Shown here: piece after piece, positions 27,752 to 42,117 of the stretch
Numbering within the stretch: position 1 is the first letter of the stretch
How the letters are laid out: the number at the start of each line of letters is the position of its first letter
Source of the DNA: Polaromonas sp.
GTDB lineage: Bacteria > Pseudomonadota > Gammaproteobacteria > Burkholderiales > Burkholderiaceae_C
DNA length: 64,000 bases
Assembly: GCF_029945895.1 (NCBI RefSeq)
Contig: NZ_JAQSDL010000107.1
Span: forward strand, 1,842 to 65,841
Reading direction: 5' to 3'
The notes under the pieces: model-generated
Told to the model about the DNA's origin: nothing
The model's database searches: none
The model's input: only the letters and a program-made list of their open reading frames with translations
Program-made: the position numbers and the translations under genes

Positions 27752-28867
27752 ATGGTTTCAAATCCCCCTCCGGCGACGCAGCAGGTCTTCATTGATCTGG
27801 GAGCGCGCAGTTATCCCATCACCATTGGTGCCGGCCTGCTGGGTGACCCTGGCACCTACCTCAATCTGCCGGCTGCAAGCACGGCGCTGATTGTCTCGAA
27901 TGCCACGGTGGCCCCTCTTTATGCTCAATCCCTGCAACTGGCACTTCAGGGGCATTATGAAAAGGTGCTGCAGGTGATCCTGCCCGATGGGGAGGCTCAC
28001 AAGGATTGGCCCACGTTGCAACTGATTTTCGACGCCCTGCTTGTCAACGGTTGTGATCGAAAGACCGTGCTTTTTGCCCTGGGCGGCGGCGTGGTGGGTG
28101 ACATGACGGGATTCGCGGCGGCTTGCTACATGCGCGGTGTGCCCTTTGTGCAGGTCCCCACCACCTTGCTGGCGCAGGTGGATTCTTCCGTGGGTGGAAA
28201 AACGGCCATCAATCACCCGCTGGGGAAAAACATGGTGGGCGCGTTTTACCAGCCGGAGCGTGTGATCTGCGACCTCGACGTGCTCCAGACCCTGCCCCCG
28301 CGCGAGTTGAGCGCCGGGCTTGCGGAGATCATCAAGTACGGGCCGATTGCCGACATGGCCTTTCTGGGCTGGATTGAGGAGAACATCGAGGCCCTGCTTG
28401 CGCGTGAACCGGCGGCGTTGGCACACGCCGTCCGGCGCAGCTGCGAGATCAAGGCCGCGGTGGTGGGCCAGGATGAACGTGAAGCCGGGCTGCGTGCCAT
28501 CCTGAATTTCGGGCACACCTTCGGGCACGCGATCGAGTCGGGACTGGGTTACGGTCAATGGCTGCATGGCGAAGGTGTGGGTTGCGGCATGGTGATGGCT
28601 GCCAGGCTCTCGCAAAGGCTGGGCCTCGTTGACGAGGCATTTGTCGACCGCCTGCGTGCGCTTGTCCAGCGCGCCGGGCTGCCGGTGGTGGGTCCCAGGC
28701 TGTCTGCCACCGACAACGCGGGGCGCTACCTCGAACTGATGCGTGTGGATAAAAAGGCAGAAGCCGGTGAAATCAGGTTTGTCGTGATCAATGGCCCGGG
28801 CCACGCTTCTGTGCGCAGTGCGCCGGATGCACTGGTGCGCGAGGTGATCGACGCGTGCTGCGGATGA
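27752..28867 (+). CDS. aroB: 3-dehydroquinate synthase
   Basis: AroB makes 3-dehydroquinate from DAHP using NAD and a divalent metal. The 371-residue product shows [26 protein letters not shown] (NAD binding), [19 protein letters not shown] and metal-binding His in [12 protein letters not shown]. The ATG at 27752 fits homologues; an upstream GTG at 27698 is a less likely start. Neither has a strong ribosome binding site. It lies downstream of aroK with dgt following. Confidence 0.95.
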   Translation: MVSNPPPATQQVFIDLGARSYPITIGAGLLGDPGTYLNLPAASTALIVSNATVAPLYAQSLQLALQGHYEKVLQVILPDGEAHKDWPTLQLIFDALLVNGCDRKTVLFALGGGVVGDMTGFAAACYMRGVPFVQVPTTLLAQVDSSVGGKTAINHPLGKNMVGAFYQPERVICDLDVLQTLPPRELSAGLAEIIKYGPIADMAFLGWIEENIEALLAREPAALAHAVRRSCEIKAAVVGQDEREAGLRAILNFGHTFGHAIESGLGYGQWLHGEGVGCGMVMAARLSQRLGLVDEAFVDRLRALVQRAGLPVVGPRLSATDNAGRYLELMRVDKKAEAGEIRFVVINGPGHASVRSAPDALVREVIDACCG

Positions 28868-28882
28868 ATGTTTCTGCATTCG

Positions 28883-28926
28883 ATTGCTATTAAAGTGATA
28901 GCTTCTCGCGCAGATATGGAAAGGGC
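28883..28926 (-). repeat. Dispersed repeat, family A copy 2
   Basis: On the minus strand it reads GCCCTTTCCATATCTGCGCG and AGAAGCTATCACTTTAATAG. The AGCTAT...ATAGC hairpin is intact. It lies between aroB and dgt, just before the dgt start. Confidence 0.7.
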
Positions 28927-28951
28927 GCATGCCCGATTGGATATCTGATTC

Positions 28952-30166
28952 ATGACTGCACTGGCTCCCTACGCCTGCGACCCGGCCCAGTCGCGTGGCC
29001 GGCGCTACCCCGAGCCCGCTGCGCCGACCCGTTCGGCCTTTCAGCGCGACCGCGACCGGATTGTGCATTCCACGGCATTTCGCCGCCTGGTTTACAAGAC
29101 TCAGGTGTTTTTGAACCATGAAGGCGATTTGTTCCGCACGCGCCTGACACATTCGCTCGAAGTCGCGCAGCTTGGCCGTTCCATTGCCCGCACGTTGCGT
29201 TTGAATGAAGATCTTGTCGAAGCCATCGCACTGGCTCACGATCTCGGGCACACGCCGTTTGGCCACGCCGGTCAGGACGCGCTCAACATCTGCCTGAAAA
29301 GCCACAATCCGGACAGCGCCGGCTTCGAGCACAACCTGCAAAGCCTGCGTGTGGTGGACACGCTCGAGGAGCGTTACCCGGACTACGACGGGCTGAACCT
29401 GTCTTTTGAAACCCGGGAAGGCATCCTCAAGCATTGCTCCCGCCGCAACGCCCGGCGGATTGAAGGGCGCGAACCTGGTGGCGTGGCGCAACGCTTCCTG
29501 GCGTCCTCCGGCGCGGGTTCGCACGCGCAGCAACCCAGCCTTGAGGCCCAGCTCGCCAATCTCGCCGATGAGATCGCCTACAACGCCCATGACATTGACG
29601 ATGGCGTGCGCTCCGGCCTGCTCAGCCTGGAGCAGCTCAAGGAGGTTGACTTGTTTGAGGCGTACCACCGGGAAACACTCGCCAGCCATCCAGGCTTGCA
29701 AGGACGGCGACTGTTGTTTGAAACCATACGCCGCATGCTCAGTGCCCAGGTTTACGACGTGATGGACGCCACTGGCGCCGCCTTGCGGGCTGCGATGCCG
29801 TCCGATGTGCGGGCCGTCCGTCAACACCCGCCACTGGTCTGCTTCAGTGATGAAATGGCCCTGAAGTCCTCGTCCCTCAAGCGGTTCCTGCTACAAAATT
29901 TATACCGTCATCCGCAGGTGGTCGAGACTACACAGACGGCCCAGCAGGTGGTGCGCGACCTGTTTGCCGCTTACATGGCCGATCCGGCGCAGATGCCACT
30001 GGCGCACAGCGAGCGGTTTGATCAACTGGACAGCAGTCCGTCCGGCAGTGCGAGGCACCAAGCCCGGCCCGAACGCGTCGTGGCCGACTACATCGCCGGC
30101 ATGACAGACCGGTTTGCCGCCAAGGAACACGAACGGCTGAACGGCCGCGTGGTGTTTCCTGTTTGA
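28952..30166 (+). CDS. dgt: Deoxyguanosinetriphosphate triphosphohydrolase-like HD protein
   Basis: A 404-residue HD-domain phosphohydrolase of the dGTPase family, which cleaves dNTPs to nucleosides and triphosphate. Typical motifs are FRRLVYKTQVF, RTRLTHSLEVAQ, AHDLGHTPFGHAG and NLADEIAYNAHDIDDG, giving the metal-binding His and Asp residues. True substrate preference cannot be read from sequence. The stop overlaps a TTG start of the next gene (TTGA). Confidence 0.9.
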   Translation: MTALAPYACDPAQSRGRRYPEPAAPTRSAFQRDRDRIVHSTAFRRLVYKTQVFLNHEGDLFRTRLTHSLEVAQLGRSIARTLRLNEDLVEAIALAHDLGHTPFGHAGQDALNICLKSHNPDSAGFEHNLQSLRVVDTLEERYPDYDGLNLSFETREGILKHCSRRNARRIEGREPGGVAQRFLASSGAGSHAQQPSLEAQLANLADEIAYNAHDIDDGVRSGLLSLEQLKEVDLFEAYHRETLASHPGLQGRRLLFETIRRMLSAQVYDVMDATGAALRAAMPSDVRAVRQHPPLVCFSDEMALKSSSLKRFLLQNLYRHPQVVETTQTAQQVVRDLFAAYMADPAQMPLAHSERFDQLDSSPSGSARHQARPERVVADYIAGMTDRFAAKEHERLNGRVVFPV

Positions 30167-31380
30167 AAGCCGTTCATCCCGCCAGCCTGGTGATCGCCGC
30201 CGGCGTGGTGGCGGCGCTGCATGTGGGCAAGCTGCCGCCGGCGTTGCCAGCGCTGCAGCAGGTGTTGGGTGTGTCCCTGGTGCAGGCAGGCTTTTTGCTG
30301 GCGCTGTTTCAGCTCGCCGGGATGACACTGGGTTTGCCCGCGGGATTGCTGATTCAACGCTACGGTCCGCGGCGCAGCATGCTCGCCGGCTTGCTGGTGC
30401 TGAGTCTGGCCAGCGCCCTGGGCGGTGCGGCGCAGGGCGCAACCGGACTGCTTGCAAGTCGCGTTTTTGAGGGGCTGGGGTTTCTGTGTGTAGTGTTACC
30501 CGCGCCGGGGTTATTGCGCGCTCTGGTCCCGCCAGGGGGCCTGAGCCGTACGCTCGGGGCTTGGGGGGCTTACATGCCGCTCGGCGCAGCATTGGCGATG
30601 CTGGTAGGGCCCTGGGTGATGGCCCAGGCCGATGTCGCTTGGGGGTGGCGAGTCTGGTGGTGGCTCCTGTCCGCGTTGTCCGTTTTACTCGCTGCGGCGG
30701 TGTATCGCAACGTCCCTGCGGACCCGCCCCGGGGGCTGACGCCATCGCGGACGCTATCGCCCGCGACGTCTGGCTCCGCGGTGGGTCTTGGCCTCCTGCG
30801 CCTGACGTTACGGTCACGCGGAGTCTGGCTGGTGGCCTTGTGTTTTTCCATGTATTCGGGGCAGTGGCTGGCGGTCGTCGGATTTTTGCCGTCGGTTTAC
30901 GCCCAGGCCGGGCTGGCCCCCAGCCTCACCGCCTGGCTCACCGCACTGGCTGCGGCCGTCAACATCATCGGCAACCTGGCGGCTGGTCGCTTGCTGCACC
31001 GGCGTGTGCCTCCGCTTGCCCTGCTTGTGGCGGGGTTTGGCGCGATGGGCGGGGGCGCCTGGGTCGCCTTTGGGGTGGATGCCAACCCCTGGCTCCGGTA
31101 TGGGGCGGTGTTGGCCTTTTCGATGCTGGGAGGCTTGATACCGGGGACTCTGTTCAGCCTCGCGGTTCGTCTGGCGCCAAGCGCGGCCACCGTACCCACC
31201 ACGGTGGGCTGGATGCAGCAATGGTCGTCCTTTGGCCAGTTCTGTGGACCGCCGCTGGTCGCTTGGGTGGCGGGTCTGGTGGGAAACTGGCAGCTGACCT
31301 GGACGGTGACCGGTGCCTGCGCGTTGGCCGGTGCCGGGCTGGCCTGGCAGATTCACTGCCTGTTGGAACGCGAACCCTAG
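30163..31380 (+). CDS. Major facilitator superfamily transporter
   Basis: A 405-residue protein with about 12 predicted hydrophobic helices. The MFS signature after helix 2 is GLLIQRYGPRRSM. Translation probably starts at a TTG that overlaps the dgt stop, since the frame is closed upstream; the first residues KAVHPASLVIAAGVVAAL already form helix 1. The substrate is unknown. It resembles CynX/NimT-type carriers in general layout, but this is only an impression. Confidence 0.82.
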   Translation: MKAVHPASLVIAAGVVAALHVGKLPPALPALQQVLGVSLVQAGFLLALFQLAGMTLGLPAGLLIQRYGPRRSMLAGLLVLSLASALGGAAQGATGLLASRVFEGLGFLCVVLPAPGLLRALVPPGGLSRTLGAWGAYMPLGAALAMLVGPWVMAQADVAWGWRVWWWLLSALSVLLAAAVYRNVPADPPRGLTPSRTLSPATSGSAVGLGLLRLTLRSRGVWLVALCFSMYSGQWLAVVGFLPSVYAQAGLAPSLTAWLTALAAAVNIIGNLAAGRLLHRRVPPLALLVAGFGAMGGGAWVAFGVDANPWLRYGAVLAFSMLGGLIPGTLFSLAVRLAPSAATVPTTVGWMQQWSSFGQFCGPPLVAWVAGLVGNWQLTWTVTGACALAGAGLAWQIHCLLEREP

Positions 31381-31629
31381 CCTCTCTGGCGTCTCCAACC
31401 CGGAAGGACCCCGCGAGTCGGATGCCAGGCGTCATGGCCGGGTTTACCCATGGCCGTGGCTTCGCTCTTGCATAGCCTTATGACGTGTTGGCATTTTCCG
31501 CACCGCCTTTTTCCGTCTCGAACGACTACCCTGCGGGAGTCCAATTTGTTACGAAAAGCGCGTCTGGACTGTTTGCCTGCGTTCAGGCATTCATCGTGCT
31601 TAATGTGGTGACATTTCAAAAGGTATTGC

Positions 31630-32781
31630 ATGAGACTCAATCGACGAGCGCTGGTGATGAGCGGACTGGCAGCTGGTGTGGCGGCTTTTACCCCGCTCGC
31701 GCATTCGCAGACAGCCAGGAATGGCCGCAAACTGGTGATTGGCCAATCGGTTCCCTTGACGGGCGCCGCCGATCAGATCGGGCTGGCCTACCTCAATGGT
31801 GCAAAGCTCTACTTTGATGCGATCAATGCCAAAAACGGTGCGGCAGGCTATCGGATAGAAGTCAAGACGCTCGATGATGGCTATAACCCGCTCAAGGCAG
31901 CCAGTAACGCCAGGCAATTGATTGATGAGGATGTTGATGCCTTGTTCGGTTTTGTAGGGACAGCCAGCTGCGATGCCGCTTTTGCCGTCGCCAAGCCGGC
32001 CAACACCCTGTTTTTTGCCCCGTTCGCTGCATCGGACGCCCTGCGCGAAGCCGCGCTGAGCAATGCGTTTCATATCCGTCCGGCCCTGGCTGACGAGGCT
32101 TACAAGATGGTGCGCCATTGCGCCACGCTGAGCCAGGACCGCATCGCCGTTTTTGCCGAGGACGACGCCATGGGCCGTGCGGGGTTGGCAGCTGTGAACC
32201 AGGCGCTGGTTGATCTGAAGCGCCCGCCTCTTGTGGCAAATGCCTTCGCACCGGTCAACAGCGACAAGGTTGGGCCAGCAGTAGCCTTGCTGGCGAAGGC
32301 CCAGCCTCAGGCCATCATTCAGGTCAGCCTGTTCAATACTTCGGCGGCCTTTATCCGCGCCATGCGCAAAACCGGCTTCGCCGGCCAGTTTCTGAACTTC
32401 TCGGTGGTCGGGATCGATCCGCTGTTCACGGCGCTGGGCAAGGAGATCGGCGGCGTGGTCATCTCGCAAGTGGTACCCTCGCCGCGCAGCGCGGGAACCC
32501 CCATCATCAAGGAGTACCTGGACGTCCTGAACCTGACTGACCAGACCCCGAGTTACGAGAGCGTCGAAGGATATATCGCGGCTCGCACCTTTGCAGAGGG
32601 CGTGCGGCGCAGCGCAGCAGGGGGCGGAAAAGCCGATCGCGCCGGGCTTCAGAAGGCTTTTGAATCCATGACCGACTATGACGCCGGTGGCTTTCGCGTC
32701 AATCTTCGGGCCAAAAAATACGAATCAGTCCGCCTGGTGGATCTGGTGACCATCACCCCGGACGGCAAAGTGGTCCGCTGA
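31630..32781 (+). CDS. ABC transporter substrate-binding protein, branched-chain amino-acid type
   Basis: A 383-residue periplasmic binding protein of the LivJ-like type I fold. A signal peptide with an Arg pair (NRRALVMSGLAAGVAAF) ends near AHSQT and may be Tat or Sec dependent. The mature part begins LVIGQSVPLTGAADQIGLAY. No permease or ATPase gene of the same class is adjacent, so it is an orphan receptor. The ligand is unknown. An AAAGG ribosome binding site precedes the ATG. The 249 bases upstream hold no recognised element. Confidence 0.88.
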   Translation: MRLNRRALVMSGLAAGVAAFTPLAHSQTARNGRKLVIGQSVPLTGAADQIGLAYLNGAKLYFDAINAKNGAAGYRIEVKTLDDGYNPLKAASNARQLIDEDVDALFGFVGTASCDAAFAVAKPANTLFFAPFAASDALREAALSNAFHIRPALADEAYKMVRHCATLSQDRIAVFAEDDAMGRAGLAAVNQALVDLKRPPLVANAFAPVNSDKVGPAVALLAKAQPQAIIQVSLFNTSAAFIRAMRKTGFAGQFLNFSVVGIDPLFTALGKEIGGVVISQVVPSPRSAGTPIIKEYLDVLNLTDQTPSYESVEGYIAARTFAEGVRRSAAGGGKADRAGLQKAFESMTDYDAGGFRVNLRAKKYESVRLVDLVTITPDGKVVR

Positions 32782-32865
32782 CGCAGCGCTCAATTTTCCC
32801 AGGTGCTTGGCGCGAGGCGGAGGCGGGTTCCCCTATGATGGCCCTCTACTCCAGTGCATATTGTC

Positions 32866-33564
32866 ATGGCCCGCCTTCCCCGCTTGAGCCTTCCCGGCTA
32901 TCCGCACCACGTCATTCTGCGCGGCAACAACCGGCAGGCCATTTTTTCGTGTCCAGCTGACTACCAGACGCTGCTGGATCTGGTCGAGGAACACGCCAGA
33001 AAATCAGGCATCGCCGTGCACGCCTACGTACTGATGGGCAATCACTTTCATTTGCTGGTGACGCCGGAATCGGCCGATTCCCTGCCACGCATGATGCAGG
33101 CGGTGGGCAGGCGCTATGTGCGGTATTTCAACGACAGCCAGGGCCGATCGGGCACCCTTTGGGAGGGACGTTATCGTTCCACGCCGATCCAGACCGAACC
33201 CTATCTGCTGGCCTGCATGGCCTACATCGATCTCAATCCGGTGCGGGCCGGGTTGGTCGCCGAGGCGCGCGACTACCCCTGGTCCAGCCACGGCCACTAC
33301 ATCGGACTGCGCAGCGACAGACTGATAACGCCTCATCCCTTGTTCTGGACTTTGGGAAACACACCTTTTGCCCGGGAGGCGGCCTACGCCGAGATGGTGC
33401 GCATCGGTGTGTCCGACGTTCGACAGGCTGCGCTGACGGAGTCGGCGCTGAGAGGGTGGGCCTTGGGGGATGTTGATTTCCTGGCGGACCTGCAAAAGCG
33501 CACGGCACGCCGGCTTGTCAAAACGCGGGTTGGGCGTCCGCCCCGGAAGCCTCGAATCGCTTGA
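32866..33564 (+). mobile_element. REP-associated tyrosine transposase (RAYT, Y1_Tnp family)
   Basis: A 232-residue single-domain HUH transposase. The metal-binding HUH motif is H60-F-H62 (MGNHFHLLV), and the predicted catalytic tyrosine is Y120 in CMAYIDLNPVRAG. These proteins are domesticated relatives of IS200/IS605 transposases that handle palindromic REP sequences. It appears intact, with a Lys/Arg-rich tail (TRVGRPPRKPRIA). The ATG at 32866 is preferred over a GTG 12 bases upstream. No classical terminal inverted repeats flank it, but an AT-rich palindromic element lies downstream at 33598-33669. Confidence 0.9.
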
Positions 33565-33597
33565 CCGGCATGGAGAGGTTTCACCGGGTACTGCGCT

Positions 33598-33669
33598 CTG
33601 ATTTTTATCTGTCCCTAATTAAAATGGCAAATCAGTCAACTTTCCTAAATTAGGATCTGACCCTAATTT
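33598..33669 (+). repeat. AT-rich palindromic element downstream of the RAYT gene
   Basis: Two copies of ATCTG(T/A)CCCTAATT (33607-33620 and 33655-33668) lie 48 bases apart. Three inverted repeats are nested: CTGATTT with AAATCAG (33598-33604, 33629-33635), CCTAA-A-TTAGG (33644-33654) and AAATTAGG with CCTAATTT (33647-33654, 33662-33669). Base composition is far richer in AT than the surroundings. It may be a substrate of the adjacent RAYT; that link is inference. Confidence 0.6.
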
Positions 33670-33675
33670 TTTTGC

Positions 33676-33704
33676 TTGGCATTGTTGTTGCACTGCACTA
33701 TCCT
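33676..33704 (+). promoter_or_regulatory. Probable gltBD promoter
   Basis: TTGGCA (33676-33681), a 17-base spacer and TATCCT (33699-33704) form a sigma-70-type promoter about 95 bases upstream of gltB. It begins just after the AT-rich palindromic element, whose hairpin could act as a boundary. Confidence 0.55.
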
Positions 33705-33799
33705 CTCTTTCCTCGCGACCCATTACGAAACTTGGCAGGACAGGCTGGCGTGCTCCATGTACGCCGATGCAGTTCTCCCTACCGACCCAGGAGTAGGCC

Positions 33800-38596
<4,797 letters not shown>

Positions 38597-38629
38597 GCAG
38601 CCTCAACAAGAAGTATCTGGAGTAGCCTC

Positions 38630-40108
38630 ATGGGAAAAGTCACCGGTTTCATGGAATACGAGCGCATCGAGGAAGGCTACAAGCCTGTGCCCGAGCGGCT
38701 GAAAAACTACAAGGAGTTTGTGATCGGGCTCGACGATGCGCAGGCCAACAAGCAAGCCGCGCGTTGCATGGACTGTGGTACGCCGTTTTGCAACAGCGGC
38801 TGCCCGGTCAACAACATCATTCCGGATTTCAACGACATGGTGTTTCGAAACAACTGGAAAAGTGCGATTGACACCCTGCACAGCACCAATAACTTTCCGG
38901 AATTCACGGGACGGATCTGCCCCGCACCCTGCGAGGCGGCCTGCACGCTCAACGTGAACGACGACGCGGTGGGTATCAAATCCATTGAACACGCCATCAT
39001 TGATCGCGCTTGGGCCGAGGGCTGGGTCCTGCCCCAGCCGCCTGCTCACAGGACCGGGAAAAGGGTGGCCGTGGTGGGGTCGGGCCCGGCGGGCATGGCT
39101 GCGGCGCAGCAACTGGCGCGGGCCGGCCATGATGTAACGCTGTTCGAGAAAAACGACCGTATTGGCGGCCTGCTGCGTTACGGCATCCCCGATTTCAAGA
39201 TGGAGAAGATCCATATCGATCGCCGTGTGGCGCAAATGCAGGCCGAAGGCGTGACCTTTCGTACTGGCGTCATGATCGGACGGGAAAAAGACGCGCTGGG
39301 GAAGGACTCGAAAGTAACCAACTGGGCCAAGGAAACCATCACGCCCGAGCAACTGCAAAAGGATTTTGACGCGATCATTCTGTCCGGCGGTGCCGAGCAG
39401 TCGCGCGACCTGTCGGTGCCAGGCCGCGACCTCGCCGGCATCCACTTTGCGATGGAATTCCTGCCGCAGCAGAACAAGGTCAACGCCGGCGACAAGGTCA
39501 AGGACCAGTTGCGCGCCGATGGCAAACATGTGATCGTGATCGGTGGCGGTGACACCGGCTCGGATTGTGTTGGCACCAGCAATCGCCATGGTGCGGCAAG
39601 CGTCACCCAGTTCGAACTGTTGCCGCAGCCGCCTGAGGAAGAAAACCGTCCCATGACCTGGCCTTACTGGCCGATCAAGCTGCGCACCAGTTCCAGCCAT
39701 GAAGAGGGTTGTGAGCGTGAGTTTGCCATTTCCACCAAGGAACTCGTCGGTGACAAGGGCAAGGTCACCGGTCTGAAAACGGTGCGGGTTGATTGGAAAG
39801 ACGGCAAGATGCAGGAGGTTCCGGGCTCCGAGCAGTTGCTGAAGGCCGACCTGGTGCTTCTGGCCATGGGTTTTGTAGCGCCGGTGGCACCGGTGCTGGA
39901 CGCCTTTGGGGTCGATAAAGACGCGCGCGGTAATGCCAAGGCGACCACCGACTTCACCGGCGGTTATGCCACCAATGTTCCCAAGGTCTTTGTGGCGGGC
40001 GACATGCGTCGTGGCCAGAGTCTGGTGGTTTGGGCCATTCGCGAGGGGCGCCAGGCGGCCCGATCGGTGGACGAGTTCCTGATGGGTTTCAGCGACTTGC
40101 CGCGTTGA
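38630..40108 (+). CDS. gltD: Glutamate synthase, small subunit
   Basis: The 492-residue beta subunit takes electrons from NADPH through FAD and passes them to GltB. N-terminal Cys clusters [17 protein letters not shown] and CPAPCEAAC bind 4Fe-4S centres. Two dinucleotide folds follow, FAD site [15 protein letters not shown] and NADPH site [13 protein letters not shown], and the C-terminal FAD segment [18 protein letters not shown]. It lies 33 bases after gltB with a GGAG ribosome binding site. Confidence 0.97.
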   Translation: MGKVTGFMEYERIEEGYKPVPERLKNYKEFVIGLDDAQANKQAARCMDCGTPFCNSGCPVNNIIPDFNDMVFRNNWKSAIDTLHSTNNFPEFTGRICPAPCEAACTLNVNDDAVGIKSIEHAIIDRAWAEGWVLPQPPAHRTGKRVAVVGSGPAGMAAAQQLARAGHDVTLFEKNDRIGGLLRYGIPDFKMEKIHIDRRVAQMQAEGVTFRTGVMIGREKDALGKDSKVTNWAKETITPEQLQKDFDAIILSGGAEQSRDLSVPGRDLAGIHFAMEFLPQQNKVNAGDKVKDQLRADGKHVIVIGGGDTGSDCVGTSNRHGAASVTQFELLPQPPEEENRPMTWPYWPIKLRTSSSHEEGCEREFAISTKELVGDKGKVTGLKTVRVDWKDGKMQEVPGSEQLLKADLVLLAMGFVAPVAPVLDAFGVDKDARGNAKATTDFTGGYATNVPKVFVAGDMRRGQSLVVWAIREGRQAARSVDEFLMGFSDLPR

Positions 40109-40117
40109 AAGCTGTAG

Positions 40118-40140
40118 CCCTCGAGAATGACCGAGGGTTT
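40118..40140 (+). terminator. Weak terminator after gltD
   Basis: CCCTCG and CGAGGG pair with an eight-base loop, followed by only three T residues. The stem is short, so termination may be partial. The rest of the 377-base gap to mlaF (40141-40458) has no gene I can support. Confidence 0.4.
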
Positions 40141-40458
40141 GCAAGTCATGGGCGGCTGCGCTGGCCGCGGTGCCTCGCGTGCGCTGCACATGCGGTAGGA
40201 ACGGTTGCGGTTTCCGGTCTGTTTGGGGATAACCACCAGCAACCGAAAACCCCTTGCGATGGCCGGAAAATCTCTTTCGAAGCTGGGCTTCGCAGCAACT
40301 GACCGCGCAAAAAACCGCAGGCGAGCGTTCGTTTTTTGCCGAAGCACGTCCGGAAAGCAGGTTGCCGGACTGAATCGGCATGCTTTTCGGGCGATTCCTG
40401 TGAAAAATGAACGATTCCTGGCGAACGCGCGGGTCAGAGTAATCCCTTATGATCAATA

Positions 40459-40485
40459 AGCCGGATAACCGGCTTTTGTCTTTTT
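40459..40485 (+). terminator. Terminator-like hairpin directly before mlaF
   Basis: AGCCGG, ATAA loop and CCGGCT are followed by TTTGTCTTTTT, which ends right at the mlaF ATG (40486). It has the form of an intrinsic terminator. No ribosome binding site is visible between it and the ATG. It could end upstream transcription or attenuate the mla operon. A TATGAT box (40448-40453) just upstream could be a -10 element. Confidence 0.5.
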
Positions 40486-41331
40486 ATGGCCCCCCCTTCC
40501 AATCCCTCCCTTGTTGAACTGCGTCACCTTACCTTTGGTTACGGGGAGCGTGTGATTCTGGATGACATTTCACTGTCGGTTCCGCGCGGCAAGGTCACGG
40601 CATTGATGGGAGCTTCCGGCGGTGGTAAAACAACAATTTTGCGGCTTATTGGCGGCCAGATTCGGGCCCAGTCCGGCGAATTGCTGTTCGATGGGCAGGA
40701 TGTCACCCGGATGGATCAGGAGCAGATCTATGCGGCGCGTCGTCGCATGGGCATGCTTTTCCAGTTTGGTGCCCTGTTTGCCGATTTGAGCGTTTACGAG
40801 AATGTGGCATTCCCGTTGCACGAACACACCGACCTGCCGGAAGCCCTGATCCGCGACATTGTGCTCATGAAGCTCAACGCGGTGGGCCTGCGCGGCGCGC
40901 GCGATCTGATGCCCAGCGAGGTGTCCGGTGGCATGGCACGGCGTATCGCGCTGGCGCGCGCCATCGCGCTGGATCCGGAACTGGTCATGTATGACGAGCC
41001 TTTTTCAGGCCTGGACCCGATTTCGCTGGGAACGGCGGCGCGGCTGATCAGGCACCTGAACGACGCCATGGGCCTGACCAGCATTTTTGTCTCGCACGAG
41101 CTTGAGCAGACTTTTGCCGTTGCCGATCATGTGATCATCCTGGCCAACGGAAAAATTGCGACTGAGGGTACGCCTGAGCATGTCCGGCAAAGTACCGATC
41201 CGCTGGTTTACCAATATGTCAATGCCCTGCCGGATGGCCCGGTTCAGTTCCACTATCCCGGCCTGTCGGTTGAAGAGGACTTCGGCGGCAACCCCAAGCC
41301 CGTCGCCCGGCAGGCAGGAGCTGCATCATGA
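40486..41331 (+). CDS. mlaF: Phospholipid ABC transporter ATPase MlaF
   Basis: MlaF powers the inner-membrane MlaFEDB complex that maintains outer-membrane lipid asymmetry. The 281-residue protein has Walker A GASGGGKTT, signature VSGGMARR, Walker B LVMYDEP and a switch His in FVSHELEQTF. The start codon lies directly after a terminator-like hairpin and has no clear ribosome binding site. The stop overlaps mlaE (ATGA). Gene order F-E-D-A-C-B follows. Confidence 0.95.
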   Translation: MAPPSNPSLVELRHLTFGYGERVILDDISLSVPRGKVTALMGASGGGKTTILRLIGGQIRAQSGELLFDGQDVTRMDQEQIYAARRRMGMLFQFGALFADLSVYENVAFPLHEHTDLPEALIRDIVLMKLNAVGLRGARDLMPSEVSGGMARRIALARAIALDPELVMYDEPFSGLDPISLGTAARLIRHLNDAMGLTSIFVSHELEQTFAVADHVIILANGKIATEGTPEHVRQSTDPLVYQYVNALPDGPVQFHYPGLSVEEDFGGNPKPVARQAGAAS

Positions 41332-42107
41332 GCTGGTACAAACCTTCGGATGTCGGCTATGCCACCCGCAGCAAACTGGCGGACGTAGGCTTGGGTGCTC
41401 GCCTGTTCTTCCGGCTTCTTCTTTCCCTGCCCTCGACTTTTCGGCGTTTTGGCCTGGTGCGCGACCAGATCCATTTTCTGGGCAACTATTCGCTGGTCAT
41501 CATTGCGGTGTCCGGACTGTTTGTCGGCTTTGTGTTCGGCCTGCAGGGGTATTACACGCTGCAGCGTTTCGGCTCTTCGGACGCGCTGGGGTTGCTTGTG
41601 ACGCTGACCCTGGTGCGGGAACTCGGGCCAGTGGTGACGGCATTGTTGTTCGCCGGACGGGCCGGTACTTCGCTGACCGCCGAAATCGGCCTCATGAAGG
41701 CCGGTGAGCAGATCAGCGTCATGGAGATGATGGCCGTCGATCCGGTGCAGCGCATCCTGGCGCCGCGTTTCTGGGCTGGCGTGATTGTCATGCCTCTGTT
41801 GGCTGCCGTTTTCAGCGCAATGGGCGTGATCGGCGGGTGGGCCGTTGGCGTGGTCATGATCGGAGTGGATGCGGGGTCTTTCTGGAGTCAGATTCAAGGC
41901 GGGGTCGATGTCTGGAAAGATGTGGGCAACGGTGTGATCAAGAGTGTTGTTTTCGGCTTTACCGTCACATTTATTGCCCTGTTGCAGGGTTTTGAGGCGC
42001 AACCCACGCCGGAAGGCGTGGCCAGCGCCACGACGCGCACGGTGGTGGTGGCTTCCCTGTCGGTTCTGGGTCTGGATTTCATCCTGACCGCGATGATGTT
42101 TACCTGA
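41328..42107 (+). CDS. mlaE: Phospholipid ABC transporter permease MlaE
   Basis: A 259-residue integral inner-membrane permease with about five to six hydrophobic helices and the family motif ELGPVVTALLFAGRAGTSLTAEIGLM. It forms the dimeric core of MlaFEDB. The start overlaps the mlaF stop. It is followed after ten bases by mlaD. Confidence 0.95.
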   Translation: MSWYKPSDVGYATRSKLADVGLGARLFFRLLLSLPSTFRRFGLVRDQIHFLGNYSLVIIAVSGLFVGFVFGLQGYYTLQRFGSSDALGLLVTLTLVRELGPVVTALLFAGRAGTSLTAEIGLMKAGEQISVMEMMAVDPVQRILAPRFWAGVIVMPLLAAVFSAMGVIGGWAVGVVMIGVDAGSFWSQIQGGVDVWKDVGNGVIKSVVFGFTVTFIALLQGFEAQPTPEGVASATTRTVVVASLSVLGLDFILTAMMFT

Positions 42108-42117
42108 GGAGGGTGTT

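Noticed and set aside
27758..29827. 689-codon minus-strand frame across aroB and dgt
   Set aside because: Both plus-strand genes are well supported by motifs; the frame spans their junction and has no recognisable domain.
38603..40456. 617-codon minus-strand frame over gltD
   Set aside because: Shadow of gltD with no recognisable motif.
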